Origin: Mucinivorans sp036654415
GTDB taxonomy: Bacteria; Bacteroidota; Bacteroidia; Bacteroidales; Rikenellaceae
Assembly: GCA_036654415.1 (NCBI GenBank)
Contig: JAVVSB010000003.1
Span: 1 to 64,000, forward strand
DNA: 64,000 nucleotides
Direction: 5' to 3'
Positions 50,738 to 59,984 of this stretch are shown piece by piece. The notes under the pieces were generated by a model. It worked only from the letters and a program-made list of their open reading frames with translations, made no database searches and was not told the DNA's origin. Made by a program: the position numbers and the translations under genes. Every line of letters begins with the position of its first letter. The stretch's first letter is position 1.

Positions 50738-51928
50738 TTATGCTAACCTCTTATTGACCTCGCGTTGGAAATCACTAAGTACATTCATATAATTCATAAA
50801 AGCCTCGTAGGGCGAATCATATGGGTTAAAGTAACTATGGACATCACCATCAGAGAACCACTTGGTACACATGTAGTAGAAGTGGTCGGAACACTGCAAA
50901 GCTCCCCAGACATGGTTGATATTGGGGTCGTCGAGCTGCACCACCTTGTCACGCAATTCGTACAACTTGCCAAAAGCCTCATCTTGGAGCTCATTACCGA
51001 GCCAAGCCGTAACATCGCGCTCCTCGTCTGCCCAAGAAATGGGATGTGGCACATGCAGTAGAGCCACACTCTGACAATGCTCTGAAATCTTAGCTGGCGT
51101 AGCCATTTCTATGGCCGAAGAGGCCACAATCTGAGAAATTAATTCCTCCATAAATGGAAAAATCCCAGTCTTGGCTTTCACATGCTCACCAAAAGTTTCA
51201 TAATCCATAAACAGATTAATCACATCACCCTTGTTGTCATCATTGACCAACCAAGAGAGATATTTTTGAGCCGTCAGAGGATATTCACACCACCCTTGAT
51301 TACCAAAACGGAAGGCAATGTCGTCCGAAAGTTTGTAATTACGAAGGAGTAATTTAATATTCTGCTTCAATGGATTAGAGTAAATAAAGTTAGGACTCTT
51401 CCACCCCAAAATCTGTTTTGCACCCTCGGTAAGAATGGTGTCGAAGCCCATCTGTTCAACCATATCACCGATATGGTCAGAATAGATTAACTCCGTGTTA
51501 CGGAACGTGCGTGGACGAGTGCCGAATAGAGCCTCAATCTTATCACCGTGGCGAATGACCTGATTTTCGAACTCAACTCGATTCTTAAGTGACGCGAGAG
51601 AGTGGCTATAAGTCTCGGCCAGAAATTCAACGTTACCAGTGGCGGCCAAACGTTTGAAACTATCTAGAACCTCGGGAGCCCACTGTTCAAACTGCTCAAT
51701 GGCGGGACCCGACAGCGAAAAGCTTACCTGAACAGCATCTCCATATTTCTCAATCATCTTAAGCAACAGCTCATTCATAGGCAGATAGCTCTCGGCTGCA
51801 ACACGTTGAAGAACAGTACGATTCAGAAAATCATCGAAATAAAAGTGATCTTTACCCATATTGAAAAAGCGATACTTTTTCAGACGATACGGCTGATGGA
51901 CCTGAAAATATAAACAAAGTTTTTTCAT
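50738..51928 (-). CDS. GH57 family alpha-glucan enzyme (alpha-amylase/4-alpha-glucanotransferase type)
   Basis: A 396-residue retaining alpha-glucan enzyme. GH57 regions are visible: region 1 LYFQVHQPYR, a region with the likely nucleophile Glu in FRNTELIYSD, and the likely acid/base Asp in LFMDYETFGEH. Members hydrolyse or rearrange alpha-1,4-linked glucans in the cytoplasm. It lies in the glycogen operon between GT4 (34 nt upstream) and the terminator, so it probably acts on glycogen or maltodextrin. Confidence 0.92.
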   Translation of the reverse strand: MKKLCLYFQVHQPYRLKKYRFFNMGKDHFYFDDFLNRTVLQRVAAESYLPMNELLLKMIEKYGDAVQVSFSLSGPAIEQFEQWAPEVLDSFKRLAATGNVEFLAETYSHSLASLKNRVEFENQVIRHGDKIEALFGTRPRTFRNTELIYSDHIGDMVEQMGFDTILTEGAKQILGWKSPNFIYSNPLKQNIKLLLRNYKLSDDIAFRFGNQGWCEYPLTAQKYLSWLVNDDNKGDVINLFMDYETFGEHVKAKTGIFPFMEELISQIVASSAIEMATPAKISEHCQSVALLHVPHPISWADEERDVTAWLGNELQDEAFGKLYELRDKVVQLDDPNINHVWGALQCSDHFYYMCTKWFSDGDVHSYFNPYDSPYEAFMNYMNVLSDFQREVNKRLA

Positions 51929-51961
51929 AATATTATGTGTTTAATTCTTAAAACAACACAC

Positions 51962-53251
51962 CTATAAAAGGGTGCGATAAATTTCGATAAGTTTGGTAGC
52001 TGCACCATCCCATTTAAGTGTATTGACCTCTTCAAGCCCCTTGTCACGGAACATCTTAGCTGCCGATGGGTAGGTAAGCAGACCGTAGATGGCATCAGCC
52101 ATGGCATCAACATCCCAATAGTCAACCTTAACAGCGTAATCCAAAACCTCGGCCACACCTGATTGCTTGCTGATAATACAAGGCACATTGGAACGCATGG
52201 CCTCCAAAGGAGAAATACCAAAAGGCTCGGAAACCGAAGGCATGATATAAATATCGCTCAAAGCGAACATTTTCTGCACATCATCACCCTTAAGGAAACC
52301 TGTAAAGTGAAACCTATCAGCAATACCCAATTTGGCAACTCGACGAATCACGTGGTTGAGCATATCGCCTGAACCAGCCATAACAAAACGGACGTTAGGC
52401 ACACGCTTAAGCACCTTGGCAGCAGCCTCGACAAAATAGTCAGGACCTTTTTGGTAAGTAATACGTCCCAAGAAAGTGACAATCTTATCATCCAGGCCAC
52501 GCTCAACATCCTGCCCTTCTTTGTTAACTTTAAAAAGCACACCGTTGTGAACAGTAAATACCTTATCGGCAGGAATACCGTGCTTTTCGATAACCGTCTG
52601 ACGTGTCATATTTGACACAGCAATCACCCTATCGGCTGCCATCATACCAGTACGCTCGATATTATAGACCACCGTATTAATATTTTCGCCCGAACGGTCG
52701 AACTCAGTGGCGTGCATATGCACCACCAATGGTTTACCACTAACTCGTTTGGCTGCAATACCTGCATAGTAGGTCAACCAGTCGTGGGCATGAATAATAT
52801 CAAACTGTCCCTCCAACTCTTTAGCCACCTGAGCCGCAACTACAGCATAACGGGCTACCTCCTCCATAAGGGTAGGCCCATATTTACCACTAAAAGTGTA
52901 GCGTTGCTTCCACACATCAGACACCTCGGTATGCTTAGTGTGGGTGTGCTCTTCGTAACGCTCTTCATACTCCTCTGGCGAAAGGTAAGGAACCAAATTT
53001 GAGTTGATGTGAATAAAACTCAAATTGTTCCAGAACTCTTCATCCTTGGTAATTTGTCCATAAGGGGCATCAACTTCTGATGCATTTTTAACCTTGATGT
53101 AACGTTGGTCTTCATCACCATAGGCACGTGGAACAACAAAAATCACTTCGCAATCTTGCTTGGCCATGCTACGAGTGAGCCCATAACAAGCAGTTCCTAA
53201 ACCACCTGCAATGTGTGGTGGGAATTCCCACCCAAACATTAATACTCTCAT
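51962..53251 (-). CDS. Glycogen synthase-type glycosyltransferase (GT4)
   Basis: A 429-residue full GT-B enzyme. N-terminal GWEFPPHIAGGLGTACYGL forms the donor/acceptor GG motif; IIHAHDWLTYYAG; GRITYQKGPDYFVEAAAKV; and the EX7E motif in SEPFGISPLEA. It would extend alpha-1,4-glucan chains from ADP- or UDP-glucose. It lies in the glycogen operon immediately after the debranching enzyme gene (9 nt) and before GH57. Confidence 0.92.
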   Translation of the reverse strand: MRVLMFGWEFPPHIAGGLGTACYGLTRSMAKQDCEVIFVVPRAYGDEDQRYIKVKNASEVDAPYGQITKDEEFWNNLSFIHINSNLVPYLSPEEYEERYEEHTHTKHTEVSDVWKQRYTFSGKYGPTLMEEVARYAVVAAQVAKELEGQFDIIHAHDWLTYYAGIAAKRVSGKPLVVHMHATEFDRSGENINTVVYNIERTGMMAADRVIAVSNMTRQTVIEKHGIPADKVFTVHNGVLFKVNKEGQDVERGLDDKIVTFLGRITYQKGPDYFVEAAAKVLKRVPNVRFVMAGSGDMLNHVIRRVAKLGIADRFHFTGFLKGDDVQKMFALSDIYIMPSVSEPFGISPLEAMRSNVPCIISKQSGVAEVLDYAVKVDYWDVDAMADAIYGLLTYPSAAKMFRDKGLEEVNTLKWDGAATKLIEIYRTLL

Positions 53252-53260
53252 CTGTTAAGT

Positions 53261-55195
53261 CTATTTATTAATTATTTTCATCTTCTGAATCATCTGTTCA
53301 ATATTTAACAGAGCTCCAACACTTGGCGCAAACGAGATAGCCCCTGCTGGACGATATGGGGGGTCACCATCGTAAACTTCGGCCGCTGAACCAATGCCAT
53401 AACTTAAGACATCCTCGGCAAAGGCTGCCAACAAATCTTCGGCATCCATGATAAAGGCTCCACCACGCAAGTCAAAATTGGCTTTAACATAGTGTTCCAA
53501 CAACCAAGGGAAAGCTGTCCCCTGATGCAGAGCTGAATCACGCGCACACTGGTCGCCCGAATAACTCCCCTTGTAATTGGGGTTGCGAGGCGACAGAGTC
53601 CTTACACCACGAGTGGTAAGCAAGTGACCACGCACACAATCAACTACCAAACCACGCTGAACCTCAGACAGCGGAGAATACCCAAGCGAACAGGCTAAAA
53701 GCTGGTTGGGACGAATATCAAAACTTTGATACCCCTCGTATACGTAGTCAGCCAAATAGCGACGCTCTTCGAGCCAGAAAGTCTCTACAAAATTCTTGGC
53801 TATATGTTCTGGCAACCACTCCCAATCTTGGACAAACTCCTTGTCACCATTCTCGATAGCTAATTTCAAAGTATAGCATACTGCATTGTACCACAACGCA
53901 TTGATTTCAACAACAAACCCTGGACGACGTGTCAGAGGCACTCCGTCTATATTAACATTCATCCATGTAAGAGCCTTAGTGGCCATTGAGGCCCAAATTA
54001 GGCCATTTTCTGCCATGCGTATACACCCCTCTGGAGTCTCGCCATGACGGTAAGTCCACAAAATCTCTTTCATAGCACGACCGTACTCTTTCCAAAGAGA
54101 GGCTGCGCCAGCCACCTGTTCCCACTGTTGTAAGGTGTGGAAGAACCACAACTGCGTATCAGCAGCCAAGTGATGACCAAAAAGCCCATTAGACAGACGT
54201 AAAACATGATGGTCAAGAACCTCCTTGCAGGTGTCGTTGAGTCCCTGAGTGAGGGTACAACCAGCAAGAGCCATAAATGTCTCACGCGAGCGAGGATTAT
54301 ACCAAGGGTAACCAGCATTGAGCATAGTTCCACCATCGAAGTTTATCAAGAATTGGCGTGCCGAGTGGCGCAAAGCCGAGAGAAACTCTGTCTTGACAGT
54401 ACGACGGCCTTGCTCGGCTACAAACAGCGCACCAAGCTCCTTGGTCTTAACCTCTCCAGAAGTAGAGGCTGAGAAGACCACGCTCTGACCCGCTTTCAAT
54501 TCAAGTTCAAAATAACCAGTGGTTAACAAATCTTCATGGCTTGGGTAGCCTCGATTGGCCTCCTCGGCATATTCAAAATCATCATACCACTGCGGAGCAG
54601 CCACAAAAGCAGCCTTACGCGAGGTCTGCATACTGAGCCATGGAAAGCCTTCGTATAACTTTGAACGCACCCCACCATCAACAGGATAGGCGCGTGTGTC
54701 GGCATCAAAATTACTCTTAGAAAGAGTGTGTCTAGAACGGAAGGCCAAGAACGGACGCAAACGTAATAAAGTACGCGAATGAGCCTCTAAAAGAGTGTAA
54801 CGAATCAGAAGTTGTTCAGCACTGTGCACCCACAACAACTCCTTACGTAGCAATACTCCACCCACACGATAAGTCATCGTTGGAGATGGGGTATAGTTAA
54901 AATCAACCAAATATTTATGGCCACGAGGCTCATAACTACCTGGAAAACGATGAAGAGCAAGATTAAATGACTGCCCGTGCTGAACAATAGTCTCATCCAA
55001 CGAACTAAGCAATACAAAATCTTCGCCACCGAAGGCCGCAACTGGACAAACCATCAATCCGTGATACTTACGAGTATTACAGCACACAATAGTGGTGCTC
55101 ATATACCCGCCAGCACGGTTGGTTGCCAACATCTCTCGCTTTAGGGAATACTCTAGATTACCTAATTCAGCTTTGTCAAAATGTAAAACTGCCAT
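53261..55195 (-). CDS. Glycogen debranching enzyme (GDE type, GH133)
   Basis: A 644-residue archaeal/bacterial-type amylo-alpha-1,6-glucosidase. An N-terminal domain (about 1-230, LATNRAGGYMSTTIVCCNTRK and GEDFVLLSSLDE) is followed by an (alpha/alpha)6 catalytic domain (about 260-630) with INFDGGTMLNAGYPWYNPR, LWFFHTLQQWEQ, EINALWYNAV and LSPRNPNYKGSYSGDQ. It removes alpha-1,6 branches of glycogen. First gene of the glycogen operon, with a 197-nt leader and a well-formed promoter at 55397-55429. Confidence 0.94.
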   Translation of the reverse strand: MAVLHFDKAELGNLEYSLKREMLATNRAGGYMSTTIVCCNTRKYHGLMVCPVAAFGGEDFVLLSSLDETIVQHGQSFNLALHRFPGSYEPRGHKYLVDFNYTPSPTMTYRVGGVLLRKELLWVHSAEQLLIRYTLLEAHSRTLLRLRPFLAFRSRHTLSKSNFDADTRAYPVDGGVRSKLYEGFPWLSMQTSRKAAFVAAPQWYDDFEYAEEANRGYPSHEDLLTTGYFELELKAGQSVVFSASTSGEVKTKELGALFVAEQGRRTVKTEFLSALRHSARQFLINFDGGTMLNAGYPWYNPRSRETFMALAGCTLTQGLNDTCKEVLDHHVLRLSNGLFGHHLAADTQLWFFHTLQQWEQVAGAASLWKEYGRAMKEILWTYRHGETPEGCIRMAENGLIWASMATKALTWMNVNIDGVPLTRRPGFVVEINALWYNAVCYTLKLAIENGDKEFVQDWEWLPEHIAKNFVETFWLEERRYLADYVYEGYQSFDIRPNQLLACSLGYSPLSEVQRGLVVDCVRGHLLTTRGVRTLSPRNPNYKGSYSGDQCARDSALHQGTAFPWLLEHYVKANFDLRGGAFIMDAEDLLAAFAEDVLSYGIGSAAEVYDGDPPYRPAGAISFAPSVGALLNIEQMIQKMKIINK

Positions 55196-55396
55196 TTTTA
55201 TTATTTTTCTAATTAAAGAGTTTCAATATGCTAAATTTACCAACTAACCACTAATTAAACTCAGAATACTTTTTCAGTACCATTAGTTCGACTGTTTAGT
55301 GTTTTTCAAACACAACTTCCGCACCACTCAAACAAACTGATGCAGATAATAGGACATTAATAAAAATATTTTCTTATATACCTCTTTGTTGTCCTG

Positions 55397-55429
55397 TAAA
55401 GTTACTAATTAATTTCTTAATTGTCAAAA
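55397..55429 (-). promoter_or_regulatory. -33/-7 promoter for glycogen operon
   Basis: On the minus strand TTTTG (55429-55425), 20 nt spacer, TAACTTTA (55404-55397). The spacing is ideal for the Bacteroidetes sigma-ABfr promoter; the last base of the -7 box is A instead of G. The leader (55195-55396) shows no recognised element. Confidence 0.6.
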
Positions 55430-55477
55430 CTTTTTTAACTAAAAACAAGAAAGAGTCAATAAAAAGCACAGACACAA

Positions 55478-55506
55478 AAAAAGGTACGCCGTAAACGCAC
55501 CTTTTT
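55478..55506 (-). terminator. Terminator after tRNA-Arg
   Basis: An 11-bp stem with one G-U pair (55478-55488 with 55496-55506), 7-nt loop, then a T-run of seven on the minus strand. Confidence 0.88.
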
Positions 55507-55523
55507 ACATAACTTCATGATAG

Positions 55524-55595
55524 TAGCCCCTCCAGGACTCGAACCTGAATCTGAAGTTTAGGAAACTTCCGTTCTATCCCTTGAACTAAAGGGCC
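55524..55595 (-). tRNA. tRNA-Arg (anticodon CCU)
   Basis: A 72-nt cloverleaf: acceptor stem of 7 pairs with two G-U pairs, D-stem GTTC/GAAC, anticodon stem GAAGT/ACTTC around loop TTCCTAA (anticodon CCT, reads AGG), and T-arm with TTCGAGT. No encoded CCA. It follows fabH by 39 nt on the same strand with no terminator between, and is closed by the hairpin at 55478-55506. Confidence 0.95.
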
Positions 55596-55634
55596 ATTTG
55601 ATTACAAAAAGACAGATGACAATAAATAAATATC

Positions 55635-56642
55635 TTAACGAGCCATGGTTCCACCATCATAGCCCCACTTAAGATAGATTGCCCCCCAAGTATAACCACC
55701 ACCAAAAGAGGCCAATATCAAGTTGTCGCCCTTTTGTAGTCGCTGCTCGTAATCCCACAAACAGAGCGGCAAGGTGGCAGCTGTTGTGTTACCATACTTT
55801 TGAATATTAATCATACATTTATCCCTCTCAAGCCCCATCCGTTTGGCCACAGCCTCAATGATACGCATATTAGCCTGGTGAGGCACAAGGAAACGAATAT
55901 CGTCCGAGGCAAGGTTATTACGTTCCATCACCTCCACAGCCACATCAGCCATATTCTGAACAGCAGCCTTAAAAACAGCTTGCCCCTCTTGATGGATAGT
56001 GTGCCAATTGTTGTCGATGGTGGTGTAAGAGGCGGGAAAAGCAGAACCTCCAGCCTTCATATATAGGTGTAGTGCTCCACCACCGTCAGAATGGAGTGAG
56101 GAGTCCAGCACACCATTACCCTCGGTATTAGGTTCCAAAAGGACTGCTGCTGCACCATCGCCAAAAATAGGGCAAGTAGCTCTGTCGGTATAGTCCACAA
56201 TAGAGGACATCTTATCAGCACCCACAACTACAACCCTCTTCTGAGCCCCTGTTTCAATATATTTAGAGGCCGTATTCAGAGCAAACAAAAAACCACTGCA
56301 TGCTGCCGAAACGTCAAAAGCATGGGCAAAATTGATACCAGCCTTATGGGCTATAAGATTGGCTGTACTTGGGAAAAGCATATCAGGGGTAACCGTAGCA
56401 CAAAGCACCAAGCCCACAGTATCTGGGTCAACGCCTGTCTTTTCCAACAAATCGCGCACCGCACGTTCGCCCATGTACGATGTACCAAGCCCATCACCTT
56501 TGAGAATGTGACGCGTACTGATTCCGATGCGTGACATTATCCACTCGTCGGTTGTGTCCACCATGCGGCTCAATTCTTCATTGTCCAGAATATATTCGGG
56601 CAAATAAGCCCCTACACCGGTAATTGCTGCTGTTATTTTCAT
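55635..56642 (-). CDS. fabH: Beta-ketoacyl-ACP synthase III (FabH)
   Basis: Initiates fatty acid synthesis by condensing acetyl-CoA (or branched acyl-CoA) with malonyl-ACP. The 335-residue thiolase-fold protein has the catalytic triad in place: Cys115 (SAACSGF), His255 (VPHQANMR) and Asn285 (YGNTTAA). N-terminal segment TTDEWIMSRIGISTRH is typical. It follows plsX by 72 nt in the order plsX-fabH. Confidence 0.97.
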   Translation of the reverse strand: MKITAAITGVGAYLPEYILDNEELSRMVDTTDEWIMSRIGISTRHILKGDGLGTSYMGERAVRDLLEKTGVDPDTVGLVLCATVTPDMLFPSTANLIAHKAGINFAHAFDVSAACSGFLFALNTASKYIETGAQKRVVVVGADKMSSIVDYTDRATCPIFGDGAAAVLLEPNTEGNGVLDSSLHSDGGGALHLYMKAGGSAFPASYTTIDNNWHTIHQEGQAVFKAAVQNMADVAVEVMERNNLASDDIRFLVPHQANMRIIEAVAKRMGLERDKCMINIQKYGNTTAATLPLCLWDYEQRLQKGDNLILASFGGGYTWGAIYLKWGYDGGTMAR

Positions 56643-56714
56643 TAATTCAAAGTTTATTTCTAAGCATTAAAAAATCGCACGTCAAGCCTGGTAATCATGA
56701 ACGACAAAAAACAC

Positions 56715-57665
56715 TTATATTTGTTCACTAAAGGCTCTAGTAAATGTATCCACCAACGAGGCTGCAATAGTACGTTCGGTGGCTAAAATCATATTTTTGA
56801 TGGCCAAAGCTGAGCTATGACCATGTCCTATTATCACTGTACCACGAATCCCCAAAACAGGAGTCCCTCCAACTTTTTGATAGTCAAGTTTATCAATCCA
56901 AGGGCAACTAACCCCCTGAGCACGAAGAATAGCATAAATACCCTCTGTCTGTTTGAGAATAGTATTGCCCGCAAAACCATCACAGACAATAACATCAGCC
57001 ACAGAACCATCAAAGAGATGTTTGCCCTCTACATTACCAACAAAAGTAAACTTCTGTGACTCCTTAAAGAGTTGATAGGCAGCCTTGGTTAGTAGATTTC
57101 CCTTTTCAGGCTCCTCACCTATATTTAATAGTGCCACACGTGGTTGGGCTATACCAACCACGTCGCGAGCATAAATATTACCCAGAACTGCATACTGCAA
57201 AAGCACCTCAGCTTTACAATCAGAATTCAGCCCAGCATCGAGTAAGACAACAGGCGTACCAATGGTGGTTGCAATAGGGGTACAGATAGTGGGACGCATA
57301 ACCCCATCAATTGCCCCAACCACAAACATTGACCCAACCATCATAGCACCAGTAGAACCAGCACTGGCAAAACCATCAATCTGACCACGCCCCAAAGAGC
57401 CAAAGCCCTTGGTTATGCTTGAATCTGACTTCTCTTTAAAAGCCTTTGAGGGATGGTCTCCCATCTCAATTACCTGACTACAATGAACTATCTCCAACTG
57501 ACTGCTCTGCTTAAAATCATTGGGAATAATAGTCTCAGTGGCTTTTTGGTCACCAAAAAGCACAATTACACTGTCTTTGGACAAATGTTCCAGAGCTTCT
57601 ATTGCACCTTGGACAACAACGCGCGGAGCATAATCACCCCCCATTGCATCTATACCGATTCTCAT
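56715..57665 (-). CDS. plsX: Phosphate acyltransferase PlsX
   Basis: Makes acyl-phosphate from acyl-ACP for phospholipid synthesis. A 316-residue protein with IGIDAMGGDYAP at the N-terminus, FASAGSTGAMMVGS, and DGFAGNTILKQTEG near the C-terminus. It has its own -7 box (57692-57699), since a hairpin terminator at 57772-57810 separates it from rpmF. Confidence 0.96.
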   Translation of the reverse strand: MRIGIDAMGGDYAPRVVVQGAIEALEHLSKDSVIVLFGDQKATETIIPNDFKQSSQLEIVHCSQVIEMGDHPSKAFKEKSDSSITKGFGSLGRGQIDGFASAGSTGAMMVGSMFVVGAIDGVMRPTICTPIATTIGTPVVLLDAGLNSDCKAEVLLQYAVLGNIYARDVVGIAQPRVALLNIGEEPEKGNLLTKAAYQLFKESQKFTFVGNVEGKHLFDGSVADVIVCDGFAGNTILKQTEGIYAILRAQGVSCPWIDKLDYQKVGGTPVLGIRGTVIIGHGHSSALAIKNMILATERTIAASLVDTFTRAFSEQI

Positions 57666-57691
57666 CTTGGTGAAATTTAAGAGTTATACGT

Positions 57692-57699
57692 CAAAAGTA
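57692..57699 (-). promoter_or_regulatory. -7 promoter element for plsX-fabH
   Basis: TACTTTTG on the minus strand matches TAnnTTTG; the leader is about 25-30 nt. Confidence 0.55.
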
Positions 57700-57771
57700 G
57701 CATACCAACACAACTGTTGTTAGCTACAAAAACAGGGAAATTCCAAAATTATGGCTACTACTACAAAAAAA

Positions 57772-57810
57772 GTTAAGAATTAAGAAACTTTAAATCTCTT
57801 AATTCTTAAC
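57772..57810 (-). terminator. Terminator between rpmF and plsX
   Basis: A 14-bp perfect AT-rich stem (57772-57785 with 57797-57810), 11-nt loop, followed on the minus strand by CTTTTTTTG. It sits 9 nt after the rpmF stop. Confidence 0.85.
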
Positions 57811-57819
57811 CCTTGTCCT

Positions 57820-58002
57820 TTAATTATTTGCAGTTGGATTGGTTTGTTTACCACGGTAGAAACCACACTCGGGGCATACACGATGATAAAGAGTAGCTGC
57901 ACCACAGTTCGAGCAGGTCGATAGAGTTGGAGCAACGGCTTTGTAATGAGTACGACGTTTGTCGCGACGGGTTGAGCTGATTTTGTGTTTAGGATGTGCC
58001 AT
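57820..58002 (-). CDS. rpmF: 50S ribosomal protein L32
   Basis: A 60-residue ribosomal protein: N-terminal MAHPKHKISSTRRDKRRTHY and the zinc-type cysteines CSNCG and CPECG. Normal length. It follows the DUF177 gene on the same strand, a standard bacterial pair. Confidence 0.97.
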   Translation of the reverse strand: MAHPKHKISSTRRDKRRTHYKAVAPTLSTCSNCGAATLYHRVCPECGFYRGKQTNPTANN

Positions 58003-58046
58003 TTTCTTCTTAACTTGGCCCGAAGGCTCTTTATTTAATTATTAAT

Positions 58047-58496
58047 TTATTGTTCTATACTAAATCTCTTTATCATATCTGCATTGCAGAGCTCCAGTGA
58101 TTCATGGTGCCTAACAATAGGCAAAGCCAAAATAATACTGTCGTGAATATATTGCGATAAATCAAGCTTCTCTCCAGCAGAAAGCCAAATAATATCACCA
58201 TCGTCCTCACCTTTTTGCTCAGAAAATTTCACCACCACCTGAGAGTTCCACTCCACAGGAAGCCAAAAATCATCCAAACACCTGTCGCATGGCAACTCAA
58301 CCTTGGCTGTGATATTAACGCAAAGTTCTAACATCGTAGTATCACGCTGCATATCCACACGCGCAAGACCTGCGACATGGTTGATTTCACAAAACTCATC
58401 AGCGGCAAATAAAGCATCCCCTAAGTCAAAAGTGAAGGTATGTTCACCAATACTAAGGCCTTGATAATCTATAATATATTCCACCTCGGAGCTCAC
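58047..58496 (-). CDS. DUF177 (YceD-like) protein
   Basis: A 149-residue protein with the family's CDRCLDDFW motif in the middle, an N-terminal YQGLSIGEHTFTF, and a C-terminal Asp/Glu- and His-rich segment (IVRHHESLELC). It is the gene normally found before rpmF and is linked to ribosomal RNA maturation in some bacteria and chloroplasts. I choose the GTG at 58496 because a -7 box (58518-58525) overlaps the upstream in-frame TTG at 58520, which therefore cannot be translated from this promoter. Confidence 0.85.
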   Translation of the reverse strand: MSSEVEYIIDYQGLSIGEHTFTFDLGDALFAADEFCEINHVAGLARVDMQRDTTMLELCVNITAKVELPCDRCLDDFWLPVEWNSQVVVKFSEQKGEDDGDIIWLSAGEKLDLSQYIHDSIILALPIVRHHESLELCNADMIKRFSIEQ

Positions 58497-58517
58497 AATT
58501 ACATATTTTTCGTTCCG

Positions 58518-58525
58518 CAAAGATA
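58518..58525 (-). promoter_or_regulatory. -7 promoter element for DUF177-rpmF
   Basis: TATCTTTG on the minus strand matches TAnnTTTG; predicted transcript starts around 58513. It decides the DUF177 start codon. Confidence 0.6.
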
Positions 58526-58675
58526 GTAATTTAAATCCAAAATCACGCTTTTATTCCACTTTTTCATATCCACCCACTGAGAAATTATTTTTTAACGGGC
58601 CGCATTATGCATAAGAACAAAAGTATTTACAGAATTATTTTCACTATAGGGGTACACATTCCAAAAAAATTTATG

Positions 58676-58683
58676 TATATTTG
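58676..58683 (+). promoter_or_regulatory. -7 promoter element for ROK regulator
   Basis: TATATTTG matches TAnnTTTG; ATG at 58710 follows after 26 nt. Confidence 0.6.
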
Positions 58684-58709
58684 TAGTATGGTAACTAAAT
58701 TTTTATTAT

Positions 58710-59942
58710 ATGACTACAAAAGACTCTCTCTTTAATATTAACTCATCGTTAGTCACTAACGGAATTTTATATAAAACCCATATTCTCAAGCGTAGAATCA
58801 TACTTGAGTTGGCTGCAAAAGGCGAATTAACCATTGCCGATCTGGCCACTAGTATCAATGTAAGCAACCCGACATCAAGTAAATTAGTATATGAGCTCAT
58901 AGCCGATGGTTACTTGTGTGATATGGGTAAAATAGAGACCTCTGGTGGTCGTCGCCCATCAACTTTTGGACTAATGAGCGATGCTGGCTATTTCCTGGGG
59001 ATAGATATTACCGACAATAAACTCCATTTTGGAGTTATTGACATGAATAAAAACAGGCACGCCATCAAAAAAGATATACCCTTTATCCTAACTGACAAAC
59101 AGGAATGTCTGGATGCACTAAGTAACCAAATAGATAAATTTATCCAAGAGAGTGGGGTGGATAGGTGCGACTATTTAGGAATAGGAATCATCATTCGAGG
59201 TCGTGTAGATTCAACCACAGGCCATAGCTATAATATCTTTAACTTCGACAGCAAGCGCCCCTTAGCGCAAATTATGACCGAAAAAACAGGCATACCTACA
59301 ATAATAGAGAACGACACTCGCGCCATGGCCTATGCCGAATATGAAAATTGCAACACGGGCTCCAAGGACGCACTTTTCATTAATATCGGCCGCGGGGTTG
59401 GTGTTGGAATTATTATAGGTGGTAAATTATACTACGGCAAATCGGGCTTCTCTGGAGAATTTGGTCACATCCCTTTTTTCGACAACCAAAAGATTTGCCA
59501 CTGTGGTAAAAAAGGCTGTCTAGAGACTGAGGCCTCGGGAGCTGCACTCGAAAATGCCTTTGTGCAAAGCCTTAAAGAGGGGGCATCGTCAATACTGAGC
59601 GAAAAATATGCACGCGAAAAGACTATCAGTTACCACGATATTGTAGAGGCAGCAGGCCACGACGATGTGCTAAGCATTGAACTCATAACCAGCATAGGCG
59701 AAAAGTTAGGACGCGGAGTGGGGGTGCTCATCAACCTCTTTAACCCCGAATTGGTAGTTGTGGGTGGTGGTCTTTCACGCGTAGGCGACTACTTGATGCT
59801 ACCAATTAGAACGGCACTTAACAAATACTCATTATCGTTGGTCAACCGCGACTCAACACTCAGACTCTCAACACTTGGTGACTCGGCTGGAGTACTGGGT
59901 GCGGCACTACTCACCCGTTACCATATATTAGAATTGAGCTGA
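58710..59942 (+). CDS. ROK-family transcriptional regulator/sugar kinase (NagC/XylR type)
   Basis: A 410-residue protein. An N-terminal winged helix-turn-helix (about 25-75, ELAAKGELTIADLATSINV) is followed by a ROK domain: LGIDITDNKLHFGVID, ENDTRAMAYAEY, INIGRGVGVGIIIGGKLYYG, zinc-binding GHIPFF and CHCGKKGCLE. The helix-turn-helix makes a repressor that senses a sugar or sugar phosphate more likely than a pure kinase. It is not obviously linked to the B12 operon downstream, though adjacent to it. Target genes unknown. Confidence 0.92.
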   Translation: MTTKDSLFNINSSLVTNGILYKTHILKRRIILELAAKGELTIADLATSINVSNPTSSKLVYELIADGYLCDMGKIETSGGRRPSTFGLMSDAGYFLGIDITDNKLHFGVIDMNKNRHAIKKDIPFILTDKQECLDALSNQIDKFIQESGVDRCDYLGIGIIIRGRVDSTTGHSYNIFNFDSKRPLAQIMTEKTGIPTIIENDTRAMAYAEYENCNTGSKDALFINIGRGVGVGIIIGGKLYYGKSGFSGEFGHIPFFDNQKICHCGKKGCLETEASGAALENAFVQSLKEGASSILSEKYAREKTISYHDIVEAAGHDDVLSIELITSIGEKLGRGVGVLINLFNPELVVVGGGLSRVGDYLMLPIRTALNKYSLSLVNRDSTLRLSTLGDSAGVLGAALLTRYHILELS

Positions 59943-59968
59943 AATTTCTTGTTTCCAGAAAAAACGTA

Positions 59969-59976
59969 TATCTTTG
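59969..59976 (+). promoter_or_regulatory. -7 promoter element for B12 operon leader
   Basis: TATCTTTG matches TAnnTTTG; a TTTC lies 20 nt upstream at 59945-59948. It precedes the riboswitch by a few nt. Confidence 0.6.
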
Positions 59977-59984
59977 TCCATTAG

